From assembly GCF_016765795.1 (NCBI RefSeq), contig NZ_JAESVP010000010.1, positions 62,001 through 126,000 on the forward strand: a stretch of DNA of 64,000 nt, written 5' to 3'. The translations under genes were made by a program, and so were the position numbers. Shown in pieces: positions 27,753 through 36,483 of the stretch. A model generated the notes under the pieces. That model saw only the letters and a list, made by a program, of their open reading frames with translations, had not been told where the DNA came from and ran no database searches. Positions within the stretch are counted from its first letter, which is position 1. Every line of letters begins with the position of its first letter. Origin of the DNA: Fuscibacter oryzae (GTDB lineage: Bacteria > Pseudomonadota > Alphaproteobacteria > Rhodobacterales > Rhodobacteraceae).

Positions 27753-28721
27753 CTAGCGGTCGAGGTGGGCGCGAACGCGCTGCAAGGTGGCCTGCCGGTC
27801 ATGGCGCGCGGCCAGCGCCTGATCCATCGAGACCTGCACAAACCGCGCCGGGCTGTGGGGCTGAAGCTGCCCGATCAGGTCCATATCGGCGCTGATCACG
27901 CAGCCCAGCATCATGTAACCGCCGCCCGACACCGCATCGCGGTGCAGCACGATGGGTTCGGTGCCGCCCGGAACCTGAATGCTGCCATAGGGATAGCAGG
28001 CATCGACAATGTTCGACGGGTTCGAGCCTGCGCCAAAGGGCTGTTCGCGCGCCACGAAATTCAGCGCGGTACCGCCGCGAAAGCGGTATCCGATGCGGTC
28101 CGCCTCGGGCGCCACTTTCCAGGTGTCGGCAAAGAACTGTTTGCCTGCGGTTTCGGTTATGCGGTGCCAGTAAAGGCCGGGCAGCATCCGCAACTCGGCC
28201 GGGTTGCCGGGCATCCGGCGCAGGTTGGCGGGCACGCTGCCCTTACCGCCTGCACCCTGCCCCACCGCCAAGCTGTCGCCCGCCTTCAGCGCCCGCCCCT
28301 CATGCCCGCCCAGCGCACCGAGGGTATAAGTGGAACGCGAGCCGAGTTTCACCGGCACATCAATGCCGCCCGACACGGCGATATAGGCCCGCGCGCCGCC
28401 TTTCAGGAAGCAAAAGGACAAACGATCCCCGGCCTTGACCGGAAAGGCCTCCCAGCCCGCCCGCTCTTCACCATTCAGCTTGGGCGGCAGGTCGCCCCCC
28501 GTCACGGCCACAGTCGCCGGCGCGGTAAACTCCAGCTCCGGCCCCAGAAACACCGCCTCCAGCACTGCGGCCCCTTCGTCGTTGCCAACCAGCATGTTGG
28601 CGGCGCGCAGGGCGAAACGGTCCATCCCGCCCGATAGCGGAATGCCGAGGTGATAATATCCGGGGCGGCCAAGGTCTTGCACCGTGGTCGAAAGGCCCGG
28701 AGAGATGACGTTAATGGCCAT
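27753..28721 (-). CDS. pxpC: 5-oxoprolinase subunit C / biotin-dependent carboxyltransferase domain protein (PxpC/KipA)
   Basis: A 322-residue AHS2-domain protein, starting VISPGLSTTVQDLGRPGYYHLG, the family signature, with LSGGMDRFALRAAN after it. AHS2 is half of the carboxyltransferase of urea carboxylase and part of PxpABC 5-oxoprolinase. It overlaps pxpB by 11 bp and is last in its operon, converging on the AraC gene. Confidence 0.9.
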   Translation of the reverse strand: MAINVISPGLSTTVQDLGRPGYYHLGIPLSGGMDRFALRAANMLVGNDEGAAVLEAVFLGPELEFTAPATVAVTGGDLPPKLNGEERAGWEAFPVKAGDRLSFCFLKGGARAYIAVSGGIDVPVKLGSRSTYTLGALGGHEGRALKAGDSLAVGQGAGGKGSVPANLRRMPGNPAELRMLPGLYWHRITETAGKQFFADTWKVAPEADRIGYRFRGGTALNFVAREQPFGAGSNPSNIVDACYPYGSIQVPGGTEPIVLHRDAVSGGGYMMLGCVISADMDLIGQLQPHSPARFVQVSMDQALAARHDRQATLQRVRAHLDR

Positions 28722-29586
28722 GGATCGCCTCCATCAGCTTGGCATTGGTGCCCGCCATATCCTTGTTGAACTCGGTCAGGCTGAAGGTGGCGGGGCGGAT
28801 GACGGGTTCGTAGCGGTTGGCGTCCACCGCCTCGATCGCGGCGTCATATTCGTCGCGGGTGACGGGCTTCCACTTCACGATGTCACCGGGGCGGAACAGG
28901 CACATCTCGTCTTGCAGATAGGAAACCTTCTGCGCCGGGTCATAGATCGGCATCGGCGTGACGCCGAACATCTGGTAGCCACCCGCGCCGCGCACCGAGT
29001 AGATGCAGGAAAAGCAGCCGCCGTGGCCAATGGTCAGCTTGGGCGTATCGGTGCGGGGACGCAGGTATTTCGGCACCTGCAACTGCCGCTTGCGTTCCAC
29101 CATCTGGTAAAGGAACGGCAGCCCGGCGACGAAACCCACCATCGAGACGAACCAGGGCTGACTGGAATGGGCCTGAATGAAATCATCGGCCGAGCCGAGG
29201 TTGTTCACCTCTGCCGCATATTCCAGATCGGTGGCCTTGGGGTTCTGGTGGCGTTCGCGGAACCGCATCAGGGTTTCGTGGGTCCAGGGGTCTTGATAGA
29301 GGACCGGGATTTCCATGATCCGGGTTTTCAGGCTGGCGTCGGATTTCGACGCCGCCCCCTCCATGCTTTGCAGTTCCTTCAGCAGATCGCCCGGCTTGAT
29401 CGCGTCGGGGTCGAACTTGATCTGGAAACTGGCATTCGCCGGGCAAATCTCGGTCACGCCCTTGATGCCTGCGGCCTTGACCGCGTTGGTCATGGACAGC
29501 GAGGTGAAGAAGGCTTCCAGCGACATTTCCTCGCTGACCTCGGCGAAGATATGCTCGTCGCCCCCGAAACTGAAACGGATCGACAT
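28711..29586 (-). CDS. pxpB: 5-oxoprolinase subunit B / carboxyltransferase domain protein (PxpB/KipI)
   Basis: A 291-residue AHS1-domain protein with the family motif FVSMVGFVAGLPFLYQM (near residue 143) and SVRGAGGYQMFGVTPMPIYD near the substrate side. AHS1 plus AHS2 form the carboxyltransferase/oxoprolinase unit. It is somewhat longer than enteric PxpB (about 220 residues). It follows the biotin carboxylase after 8 bp. Confidence 0.88.
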   Translation of the reverse strand: MSIRFSFGGDEHIFAEVSEEMSLEAFFTSLSMTNAVKAAGIKGVTEICPANASFQIKFDPDAIKPGDLLKELQSMEGAASKSDASLKTRIMEIPVLYQDPWTHETLMRFRERHQNPKATDLEYAAEVNNLGSADDFIQAHSSQPWFVSMVGFVAGLPFLYQMVERKRQLQVPKYLRPRTDTPKLTIGHGGCFSCIYSVRGAGGYQMFGVTPMPIYDPAQKVSYLQDEMCLFRPGDIVKWKPVTRDEYDAAIEAVDANRYEPVIRPATFSLTEFNKDMAGTNAKLMEAIHGH

Positions 29587-29594
29587 GGTCCCTC

Positions 29595-30971
29595 CTAGGG
29601 TTCGAGTTCCGGCACGAGCCGGGCCGCGTGGGTTTCAAGCCAGCCTTCCAGCCAGCGGGTGTGAACGTCATTGGCCTGCACCGCAGGGTCATCGGCCAGC
29701 GCAAGGAACAGGGGCTTGGTGGTTTTCAGCCCGTCGATCCGGGTTTCATGCAGGGCGCGGACCAGCCGGGTGATCGCGGCCTCTCGCGTTTCGGCATGAA
29801 CGACCAGCTTGGCCAGCAGCGAGTCGTAGAAGGGCGGCACGGTGTAGCCCGCGTAAAGCATCGATTCAAACCGCACGCCCGGCCCGCCGGGCACGCGCAA
29901 GCCGCTGACGGTGCCGGGAAAGGGCGCAAAATCGCGCGCCGGATCTTCGGCGTTCAGCCGCACCTCGATGGCATGGCCCTTCACCGTGATGTCGCGCTGT
30001 TTCAGCCGCAGCGGCTCGCCCCCCGCGATGCGCAGCATTTCAGCCACCAGGTCGATGCCGGTGATCATTTCTGTCACCGGATGTTCCACCTGAATCCGGG
30101 TGTTCATCTCGATGAAGTAAAAGCGGTCGGCGGCATCGTCATAAAGATATTCGATGGTGCCCGCGCCGGAATAGCCCACCGCACGGGTCAGGCGCACGGC
30201 GCTGGCGCAAAGCTCATCGCGCACCCGGTCGGAGAGCGCGGTCGAGGGCGCTTCTTCCCACACCTTTTGCCGCCGCCGTTGCAGCGAACATTCGCGTTCA
30301 AAGCAATGCACGGCATCTTTGCCGTCGCCCAGAACCTGCACCTCGATATGCCGGGCCTGGGTGATGACCTTTTCCATGTAAAGCCCGCCGTCACCAAAGG
30401 CGGCCAGTGCCTCGGCTGCGGCTTGAGGGAAGGCGGATTCGAACTCGGCCAGATCATTCGCAATACGGATGCCGCGCCCACCACCGCCAGCAGCGGCCTT
30501 GATCATCACCGGAAAGCCGGTGTCGATCAGGATATGGCGCGCGGCGTCAATGTCGGCCACACGGCCCATCGAGCCCGGCACCACCGGCACCCCGGCGGCA
30601 TGGGCGGCGGCGCGCGCAGCCACCTTGTCGCCCATCATGCGGATGGCATCGCCCGAAGGGCCAACGAACACCAACCCCGCAGCCGCGCAGGCATCCGCGA
30701 AATCGGCGTTTTCGGCCAGAAAGCCATAGCCCGGATGAACGCTGTCGGCCCCGGTATCCGCCGCCGCTTTCAGAAGGGCCGCGACGTTCAGATAGCTTTT
30801 CTTCGCGGCAGGCGGGCCGATATTCACCGCCTCATCCGCGATCTGCACATGCAGGCTGTCACGGTCGGCGTCGGAATAAACCGCCACGGTGGTGATGCCC
30901 AGATCCTGCGCAGCGCGGATCACCCGCACGGCAATTTCGCCCCGGTTTGCGACCAGAAGTTTCCGCAGCAT
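29595..30971 (-). CDS. Biotin carboxylase subunit (AccC-like)
   Basis: A 458-residue ATP-grasp enzyme that carboxylates biotin on a carrier protein. LVANRGEIAVRVIRAAQ (7-23), the glycine-rich loop KAAAGGGGRGIR, the HCFEREC motif and EMNTRIQVEHPVTE are all intact. It is encoded with a tiny biotin-carrier gene and PxpB/PxpC rather than with AccA/AccD, so it likely belongs to a lactam/amide carboxylase, not to fatty-acid synthesis. It shares one base with the carrier gene. Confidence 0.92.
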   Translation of the reverse strand: MLRKLLVANRGEIAVRVIRAAQDLGITTVAVYSDADRDSLHVQIADEAVNIGPPAAKKSYLNVAALLKAAADTGADSVHPGYGFLAENADFADACAAAGLVFVGPSGDAIRMMGDKVAARAAAHAAGVPVVPGSMGRVADIDAARHILIDTGFPVMIKAAAGGGGRGIRIANDLAEFESAFPQAAAEALAAFGDGGLYMEKVITQARHIEVQVLGDGKDAVHCFERECSLQRRRQKVWEEAPSTALSDRVRDELCASAVRLTRAVGYSGAGTIEYLYDDAADRFYFIEMNTRIQVEHPVTEMITGIDLVAEMLRIAGGEPLRLKQRDITVKGHAIEVRLNAEDPARDFAPFPGTVSGLRVPGGPGVRFESMLYAGYTVPPFYDSLLAKLVVHAETREAAITRLVRALHETRIDGLKTTKPLFLALADDPAVQANDVHTRWLEGWLETHAARLVPELEP

Positions 30972-31204
30972 CAGTCGAGGTCCGCCAGAACGGCGCCCGC
31001 CATCACGGGTTCCTCGTTGTCGGCTGCAAAGTGGATATTGGTGCCCGCCACGTCCGAGCGCACCTCATGGAACGACTTCATCACCTCGATCAGGCCGATC
31101 ACATCGCCCACCGCGACGCCGTCGCCATCGGCCTTGAAGGGCGGTTTGTCGGGCGAGGAGCTGCGATAGAACGTGCCGGGAAGCGGAGACAGGATCTGGG
31201 CCAT
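30971..31204 (-). CDS. Minimal biotin carboxyl carrier protein
   Basis: A 77-residue stand-alone biotinyl domain with the biotin-acceptor K43 in IEVMKSFHEV (AMKM-type site written VMKS). It lacks the long Pro/Ala N-terminal part of AccB. It lies between pxpA and the biotin carboxylase and completes a carboxylase set with them. Confidence 0.9.
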   Translation of the reverse strand: MAQILSPLPGTFYRSSSPDKPPFKADGDGVAVGDVIGLIEVMKSFHEVRSDVAGTNIHFAADNEEPVMAGAVLADLD

Positions 31205-31213
31205 GGAAACCTC

Positions 31214-31936
31214 TCAGGTATAGGGCTGGACGGCGGCACGAACGGCGCGGGCGATATCGACCGCGTTCGGCGTGTCGGAATGAATGCAGATGCTATCGCA
31301 GCGCACCGGAATGTCAGAGCCATCGGTAGCGGTGCCCTTGCCCTCGAGAATCGCCCGCACACAGCGCGCGGCCATCAGGTCGGGGTCTTTGGCATCATGT
31401 TCGCGCGTGACGATCAGGCTGCCATCGGGGCGGTACTCCAGATCGCCATAAAATTCGGCAATCATCCGGTGCCCGCGCGCGGGATAGACGGTTTCATGCA
31501 GGGTGCCGGTCATGCCAAGAATCGGCACGCCGTACACATCGGCGGCATCGCAGACGGCCTGGGCAATATGGTCTTGCCGCCCCGCCATGCCATAAAGGCT
31601 GCCATGCGGTTTGATGTGGTTCAGCCCCATCCCCTCGGCCTTGAGGAACCCCACCAGCGCGCCGATCTGATAGATCAGCGCATTGGCCATCTCCTCGCGG
31701 TCCATCCGCATTTCGCGGCGGCCAAAACCTTGCAGATCGGGCAACGAAGGATGGGCGCCGACCTTGACGCCATGCTGTTTGGCCAAACGCACGGTTTCGC
31801 GCATGTGGTTGAAATCGCTGGCATGAAAGCCGCAGGCCACGTTGGCGATATGGATGAAGGGCATCAGCCCCGCATCATCACCCATCCGGTAAAGCCCAAA
31901 GCTTTCGCCCATGTCACAGTTGACCGTGACAGGCAT
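31214..31936 (-). CDS. pxpA: 5-oxoprolinase subunit A (PxpA, LamB/YcsF family)
   Basis: A 240-residue TIM-barrel-like protein with NCDMGESFGLYRMG (6-19), NVACGFHASDF, GAHPSLPDLQGFGR and IKPHGSLYG, all family signatures. With PxpB and PxpC it cleaves 5-oxoproline (pyroglutamate) to glutamate in an ATP-dependent reaction. It is the first gene of its operon, divergent from the LysR gene across 109 bp of AT-rich DNA. Confidence 0.93.
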   Translation of the reverse strand: MPVTVNCDMGESFGLYRMGDDAGLMPFIHIANVACGFHASDFNHMRETVRLAKQHGVKVGAHPSLPDLQGFGRREMRMDREEMANALIYQIGALVGFLKAEGMGLNHIKPHGSLYGMAGRQDHIAQAVCDAADVYGVPILGMTGTLHETVYPARGHRMIAEFYGDLEYRPDGSLIVTREHDAKDPDLMAARCVRAILEGKGTATDGSDIPVRCDSICIHSDTPNAVDIARAVRAAVQPYT

Positions 31937-32045
31937 GACACCCCCCGATTTGTTTTGATTTCAGGAAGTGTGCGGGGAATCACGCTGCGTTTGCAAATAT
32001 GAAATTCTGTAGCGTAATATCGAAAAAAAAGATAAAGGTCGTGCC

Positions 32046-32951
32046 ATGTCCCTGACCCTGAAACAGCTTCGCTATTTCATCGCTGCCGCCGAAACCGGGC
32101 AGGTCAGCCAGGCGGCGGTCGAGATGAACATCTCTCAATCCGCGGTCACCGCAGGCATTCAGGGACTGGAGGCGCAACTGGGCGTCAAGCTGTTGTCCCG
32201 CGGCGCGCAAGGGGTGGCAGTAACGGCCGAGGGCGCGCGGTTCCTGTCACGGGCGCGGTCGATCATGGCGGCGGTGCATGATGCCGTCCACAGCCCTTTG
32301 GGCGAAGAGGCCCGCGTCACCGGGCACCTGCGGGTGGGGCTGACCTATACCGTGGCGGGCTATTTCATGGCGCGCCATTACGCGGCCTTTCGCCGGACCT
32401 ATCCGGGGGTCACGCTGCACCTTTCGGAACTGCCGCGTGCCGCGATTGAAGAGGCGCTTGTCGCCGGAGATCTGGACCTGGCGGTGATGCTCACCTCGAA
32501 CCTCGACAACACCGGGGCGCTGGATTCCGAAACGCTGTTCCGGTCGCGCCGCCGCTTGTGGCTCCCATCGGATCACCCCTTGCTGGCCAAGGCCGAGGTG
32601 CCCTTGGCCGAAGTCGCGGCACAGCCCTACATCATGCTGACGGTGGACGAGGCCAGCCGCACCGCCGGACGCTACTGGGAGGCCCATAATCTTAAGCCGA
32701 ACGTGGTCTTTGCCACCTCGTCGGTCGAGGCGGTCCGCTCCATGGTGGCAGAGGGGATGGGCGTTACCATCCTGTCCGACATGGTGTACCGCCCCTGGTC
32801 CCTGGAGGGGCAGCGGATCGAGCAGCGTGCCACGCGAGAGGCGGTTCCGTCGATGGATGTCGGGCTGTCCTGGGCACGGGCGCAACCCCTGTCAGACCCC
32901 GCGCAGGTGTTTCGTGCCTTCATGGCCCTGACGCTGGGCGGCGGCGGTTAA
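32046..32951 (+). CDS. LysR-family regulator, probable controller of the pxp operon
   Basis: A 301-residue regulator: winged HTH at about 3-62 (LKQLRYFIAAAETGQVSQAA...SQSAVTAGIQGLEAQLG) and a type-2 periplasmic-binding-like effector domain from about 92. It is divergent from pxpA, the usual layout for a LysR activator and its target. The AT-rich gap (31937-32045) contains ATAT-flanked sequence suitable for a T-N11-A site, but no single clear box. Its last 4 bp overlap the convergent rpoN gene. Confidence 0.88.
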   Translation: MSLTLKQLRYFIAAAETGQVSQAAVEMNISQSAVTAGIQGLEAQLGVKLLSRGAQGVAVTAEGARFLSRARSIMAAVHDAVHSPLGEEARVTGHLRVGLTYTVAGYFMARHYAAFRRTYPGVTLHLSELPRAAIEEALVAGDLDLAVMLTSNLDNTGALDSETLFRSRRRLWLPSDHPLLAKAEVPLAEVAAQPYIMLTVDEASRTAGRYWEAHNLKPNVVFATSSVEAVRSMVAEGMGVTILSDMVYRPWSLEGQRIEQRATREAVPSMDVGLSWARAQPLSDPAQVFRAFMALTLGGGG

Positions 32952-34189
32952 CCCGCGCGCTGGCCGGGGGTGCGGCGGGTGGCGCAAGGGGGAATGCCCA
33001 TTTCGTCGCGGAACTTGGCCACAGTACGGCGGGCCAGTATCTTACCTTCGCGTGTCAGAAGGGCGGCAAGAGCGGCATCGCTGATCGGGGCACCGGGGTC
33101 TTCGGCGGCGATCAACTGCCCCAGCCGGAGGCGCACCGCCGCCCAGGCCGGACCACCGCCCTCGCGCGCAGCTTTAGGCCCGGCGTCGAACAGACTGCAC
33201 AGGCTGCGCAGGCCATGCGGCGTTTCCACCAGCAATTCGCGCGCCACGCGGCCCACCGTGCTGTCATGCAGGCCAAGCCGGGCGGCAACGGTGGTTCGGC
33301 TAAGGGCAACCAAAGCGGATGGGCCATGCGTCAGAAAACCCTGCTGATGGGTCAGCACCGCGCGCGTGACGGCCAGGACTGTGCGGTTGCGCCGCTCCAC
33401 CACATTGGCCAGCCACTCCGCTTCGGCCCGTGCAGCGCGCAGGGCGGGGTGGGTCACGGTCGCGGCGCTGATCGTGACTTCAGGCAGCGTCGCGCGGTTC
33501 AGCGAAACCTGCCAGCCATCGCCCGACCGGCGCACGATGACATCCGGCGCGCGGGTGGGTGCCACGCTGCCGCCAAAGGCAAGACCGGGGCGCGGGTTCA
33601 GCCGCCGGATCAGCGCCAGACTGGCCGCCACCGCCACAGCGTCCAACCCCGCCGCCCGCGCCACCGCAAGGGGGCCGCCCGAAGCGACCAGCGGCAGATG
33701 GTCCAGCACCGCTTGCATGGTCGGGGTCAGCACGCCTTGCTCTGCCGCTTGCAGGCGCAGGCAATCGGCCAGATCACGGGCGAACAGGCCGGTCGGCTCG
33801 ATGCCCTCTTGCAGACGCGCCAGCACCGCCTCGGCCCGGTGCAGCGCAATACCCGATTGCGCGGCAATCTGGGCCAGCGGGCGGTCCAGCCAACCATTGG
33901 CATCCAGCGCCTCGACAAGAACCATCGCCAGAGGGCGGTCGGCAGGAACAGGCAAGATCAAGCCGAGCTGGGCCAGAATGTGATCGTAAAGCCCGCCGTC
34001 CGTGGCCGCTGGCTCTGCATCCACGTTCAGCGCGGGCAGGCGCAGCCGCAGCAACGGGTTGCCCGCCGCGCGGCGCGCCAGTTCTTCGGCCAAGCCTTCA
34101 TTCGTCAGGTGCAGCAGGGCGATGGCCTGCAACTGGCGAATGCCAAGGGTCTGGCGCTGGCTTTGCGTCTGGCGGGTGGCTATGGTCAT
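32948..34189 (-). CDS. rpoN: RNA polymerase sigma-54 factor (RpoN paralogue)
   Basis: A 413-residue sigma-54. Region I is Gln/Leu-rich (QTQSQRQTLGIRQLQAIALLHLTNEGLAEEL, residues 7-38), followed by a short acidic-poor region II, the core-binding domain, an HTH near 310-330 (ALVALSRTTVAARLGLHDSTVGRVARE) and the RpoN box ARRTVAKFR (386-394) that reads the -24 element. The start at 34189 follows GAGG; the longer frame to 34291 overlaps the neighbouring gene. It is not in the usual lptB-rpoN-hpf setting, so it is likely an extra copy, as known in Rhodobacter. Proximity to a sigma-54 promoter and activator suggests service to the propane monooxygenase genes. Confidence 0.9.
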   Translation of the reverse strand: MTIATRQTQSQRQTLGIRQLQAIALLHLTNEGLAEELARRAAGNPLLRLRLPALNVDAEPAATDGGLYDHILAQLGLILPVPADRPLAMVLVEALDANGWLDRPLAQIAAQSGIALHRAEAVLARLQEGIEPTGLFARDLADCLRLQAAEQGVLTPTMQAVLDHLPLVASGGPLAVARAAGLDAVAVAASLALIRRLNPRPGLAFGGSVAPTRAPDVIVRRSGDGWQVSLNRATLPEVTISAATVTHPALRAARAEAEWLANVVERRNRTVLAVTRAVLTHQQGFLTHGPSALVALSRTTVAARLGLHDSTVGRVARELLVETPHGLRSLCSLFDAGPKAAREGGGPAWAAVRLRLGQLIAAEDPGAPISDAALAALLTREGKILARRTVAKFRDEMGIPPCATRRTPGQRAG

Positions 34190-34230
34190 CGTCACCTCGG
34201 GTGTGGGGCTGCAAACGGACAGCGCAGGCA

Positions 34231-35166
34231 ATGGATCAGCCCATCGGGCCGGAACGGTTCTATCGCGAAATGTCGCCGCAACTGGCCGCACGGCTGCGCC
34301 AGATGTGGTCGGCGCGCGGCCATGATCTGGACAGGCTGTGGGCCGATTGCATCCATGCCCTGCCGGGGTTCCGTCCCCTGCCCCCTGCCCCGCCCGCCAA
34401 CGACAGCCGCGCCCATGACGGGCTGTGCCTGTTTGATCAGGCGCTGATCTGGCTGATGGCGCTGAACCGAGCGGCAGGCTGCGGTGCCGGGCTGAGCGGG
34501 CTGCGGCTGGATGCCGGACAATGGCAGGCGCTGGAGGTTCTGAGCGCGCGGATGACCGAGACGGTCAGCGCATTGCGGTTGCTGGTGCTGTCGGGGTTGA
34601 CACCCCCGGCGCTGCAACTGGCCCGCTCGATTTCCGAGGATGTAGATATGCTGCTGGCGCTGTTGCTGCGCCGCAAGCTGGCGCAGCAATTTCTGGCCTG
34701 CCGCACGGCGGACGAGGCGAATGACTTTTGGCGGCGCCACATCGCGGGGGGCCGTGCCTTTCGCGTGGTGGCGGAAAAGCTTTATTCCATCGGCCTCGAT
34801 CATTCCGACCACAGCGAATATGGCCGCTGGCGGCGCGAGGTGCTGACGCTTTTGGGCAGCGCTGTCCACAGCTCGCCCCTTGGGCGCGGCGCACTGACGG
34901 GCAGCGCCGAATGGCCCGCCAATCCGGTGGCGCGCGACTGTCTGGAGTTTGTGACGCATCGTCTGCATGAGATGTGTGCCTGGGCGCATCTGCTGGACAT
35001 TGGCCTTGACGGCGATCTGGCCCGCATCGCCACAGCCGGGGCGGCGGACCCCGTTAGGGCCCGCCTGCTGGCGTTTGCCGCACAGTCGCGCGACATTCTG
35101 CTGGATCAGATGCGCTGGACCTTGGCTGGCCCCGTGGTGTTCAGTGGCGCGCCGGCGCTCCACTGA
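34231..35166 (+). CDS. Hypothetical alpha-helical protein
   Basis: A 311-residue protein I do not recognise with confidence. It is predicted mostly helical and soluble, with Leu/Ala-rich stretches at about 65-80 and 105-155 and a His/Asp cluster DHSDHSEYGRWRRE near 190-203. The helical layout is faintly reminiscent of DUF5677-type proteins. It is divergent from rpoN with only 41 bp between, and its 3' end overlaps the convergent small gene by 26 bp. The start at 34231 is chosen as the first ATG clear of rpoN; the ribosome-binding site is weak. Confidence 0.6.
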   Translation: MDQPIGPERFYREMSPQLAARLRQMWSARGHDLDRLWADCIHALPGFRPLPPAPPANDSRAHDGLCLFDQALIWLMALNRAAGCGAGLSGLRLDAGQWQALEVLSARMTETVSALRLLVLSGLTPPALQLARSISEDVDMLLALLLRRKLAQQFLACRTADEANDFWRRHIAGGRAFRVVAEKLYSIGLDHSDHSEYGRWRREVLTLLGSAVHSSPLGRGALTGSAEWPANPVARDCLEFVTHRLHEMCAWAHLLDIGLDGDLARIATAGAADPVRARLLAFAAQSRDILLDQMRWTLAGPVVFSGAPALH

Positions 35167-35329
35167 TCTTGTCGCTGGCAATCCAGCGGGCGGCCAGAAC
35201 CAGCGTTCCCATCGCGAAATCCTTGCCATGAGCGGCGATCATCTGTTCCGAGATTTCGGCGATGCGGCCAAAGAAGGCATCCTTGCTGGCATCTTCTTCG
35301 GTCAGTTTCGGCTTGGCGTTGTTCATCAT
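35141..35329 (-). CDS. Small hypothetical protein
   Basis: About 62 residues, starting MMNNAKPKLTEEDASKDAFF, with a predicted amphipathic helix AEISEQMIAAHGKDFAMGTLVLAARW. The ATG at 35329 has AGGAAGGGA just upstream; an ATG at 35344 overlapping the beta-propeller stop (ATGA) is the alternative. Last gene of the four-gene operon starting at 37211. Function unknown. Confidence 0.6.
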   Translation of the reverse strand: MMNNAKPKLTEEDASKDAFFGRIAEISEQMIAAHGKDFAMGTLVLAARWIASDKISGAPARH

Positions 35330-35340
35330 ATTTCCCTTCC

Positions 35341-36471
35341 TCATTTGAAAAGTTGCGGCGGCAGCGTCACCAGCGCGGCGTCGCCCTGCGCGGTGCCAAT
35401 CGCCAGATGCGTGCCATCGGCAGACCAGACCAGCGCGGTGATCGCGGCCCCATCGGCATGGCGCAGGGCCATTTCATCGGCCTGCCCGACTTGCGCTATG
35501 CTGACCGCGCCGTCGGCCATGCCAAAGGCGATCAGGTCACGCGCCGGGTGAGGGGCAACCCGTTCCACCAGCACCAGTCCCGGCCTGCCAGTGCGCAGGG
35601 CACCTGTCGCCTCATCGTCAAAGGGCGGGGTGGCAAGCGACCAGCCCGCCACCCGGAACGCGCCCGAGGCAAAGACAGCATTCGCCGCACCGCTGAAGGC
35701 AACGGTGGCCGGTGTGGCGCGGAACCGGCCAAGCCGCGCCGTCCGCCCGTCGGACAGACGCAACAGCCAGAACCCCTGATCCTGCGCCGCCGCCAACCAG
35801 TTACCATCGGGTGAAAAGGTCAGGGCCTGCCTCCCCCCCAGCGGATGGCGGGATGAGCGGTGGCCCGGCTGCCAAAGAAAGACTGCGTGGTCCGTCATCA
35901 CCGCAACGCTTTGCCCATCAGGCGCAAAGGCAAGCGCATGGGCGCTGCCGGGGGTCAGCAGGCCGAACAGCCGCTCCATCCCCTCCTCTGCATGCAGGCT
36001 GGTCTGACCGTCGCGGGCAATCGCCAGCCGCCCCTGCCCGTCTGAGGCAAGCGCGCTGAGAGGTTCGGTCTTGCGGGTCAGCGCGATGACCTGACCGCGC
36101 GGCGTGATGCGGTTCAGCCGCCCGTCACGGCTGCCAGTCACGAACCCCAGCACGCCCGAGGGCACCAGAAACGCGGCACCCTCTGCCAGCGGTTCGGTCA
36201 GGATCGGGGGCGCCACCGGCTTTTCGCGGGGGCGAATGGTGCTGCGGCCCGAATCCGCCTCGACCCGCATCCGGCCAAGTGCGGAATCAGGGTCTTGCAG
36301 CGGCATCAAAGCGATGCGCCCATCGGCCAGCGCAAAGGCGGTAGTCTTGCCCGCGCGGTCCAGCACAATGCTGCTGACCGGCGCATCAAGTTGCCAGCTT
36401 CGGGCCAGAACATCGAACAACGCCGGTTGCACCGAGGGCGGCGGGGCAGCGGGGGCAAGGGTCTGATTCAT
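35341..36471 (-). CDS. WD40/beta-propeller-like protein of unknown function
   Basis: A 376-residue protein made of repeated blade-like units such as ALAFAPDGQSVAVMTDHAVFLW, ALTFSPDGNWLAAAQDQGFWLL and ALVWSADGTHLAIGTAQGDAAL, spaced about 40 residues, typical of WD40 propellers. There is no signal peptide (MNQTLAPAAPPP start), so it is probably cytoplasmic and a protein-protein scaffold. It sits in an operon with three small unknown genes, between rpoN and the prm operon. Confidence 0.75.
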   Translation of the reverse strand: MNQTLAPAAPPPSVQPALFDVLARSWQLDAPVSSIVLDRAGKTTAFALADGRIALMPLQDPDSALGRMRVEADSGRSTIRPREKPVAPPILTEPLAEGAAFLVPSGVLGFVTGSRDGRLNRITPRGQVIALTRKTEPLSALASDGQGRLAIARDGQTSLHAEEGMERLFGLLTPGSAHALAFAPDGQSVAVMTDHAVFLWQPGHRSSRHPLGGRQALTFSPDGNWLAAAQDQGFWLLRLSDGRTARLGRFRATPATVAFSGAANAVFASGAFRVAGWSLATPPFDDEATGALRTGRPGLVLVERVAPHPARDLIAFGMADGAVSIAQVGQADEMALRHADGAAITALVWSADGTHLAIGTAQGDAALVTLPPQLFK

Positions 36472-36483
36472 GTGATGTATCCT

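Noticed and set aside
33559-34230. N-terminal extension of the gene at 34231 by about 224 codons.
   Set aside because: The extension is antisense to rpoN and is Pro/Arg/Ala low-complexity; the ATG at 34231 is the credible start.
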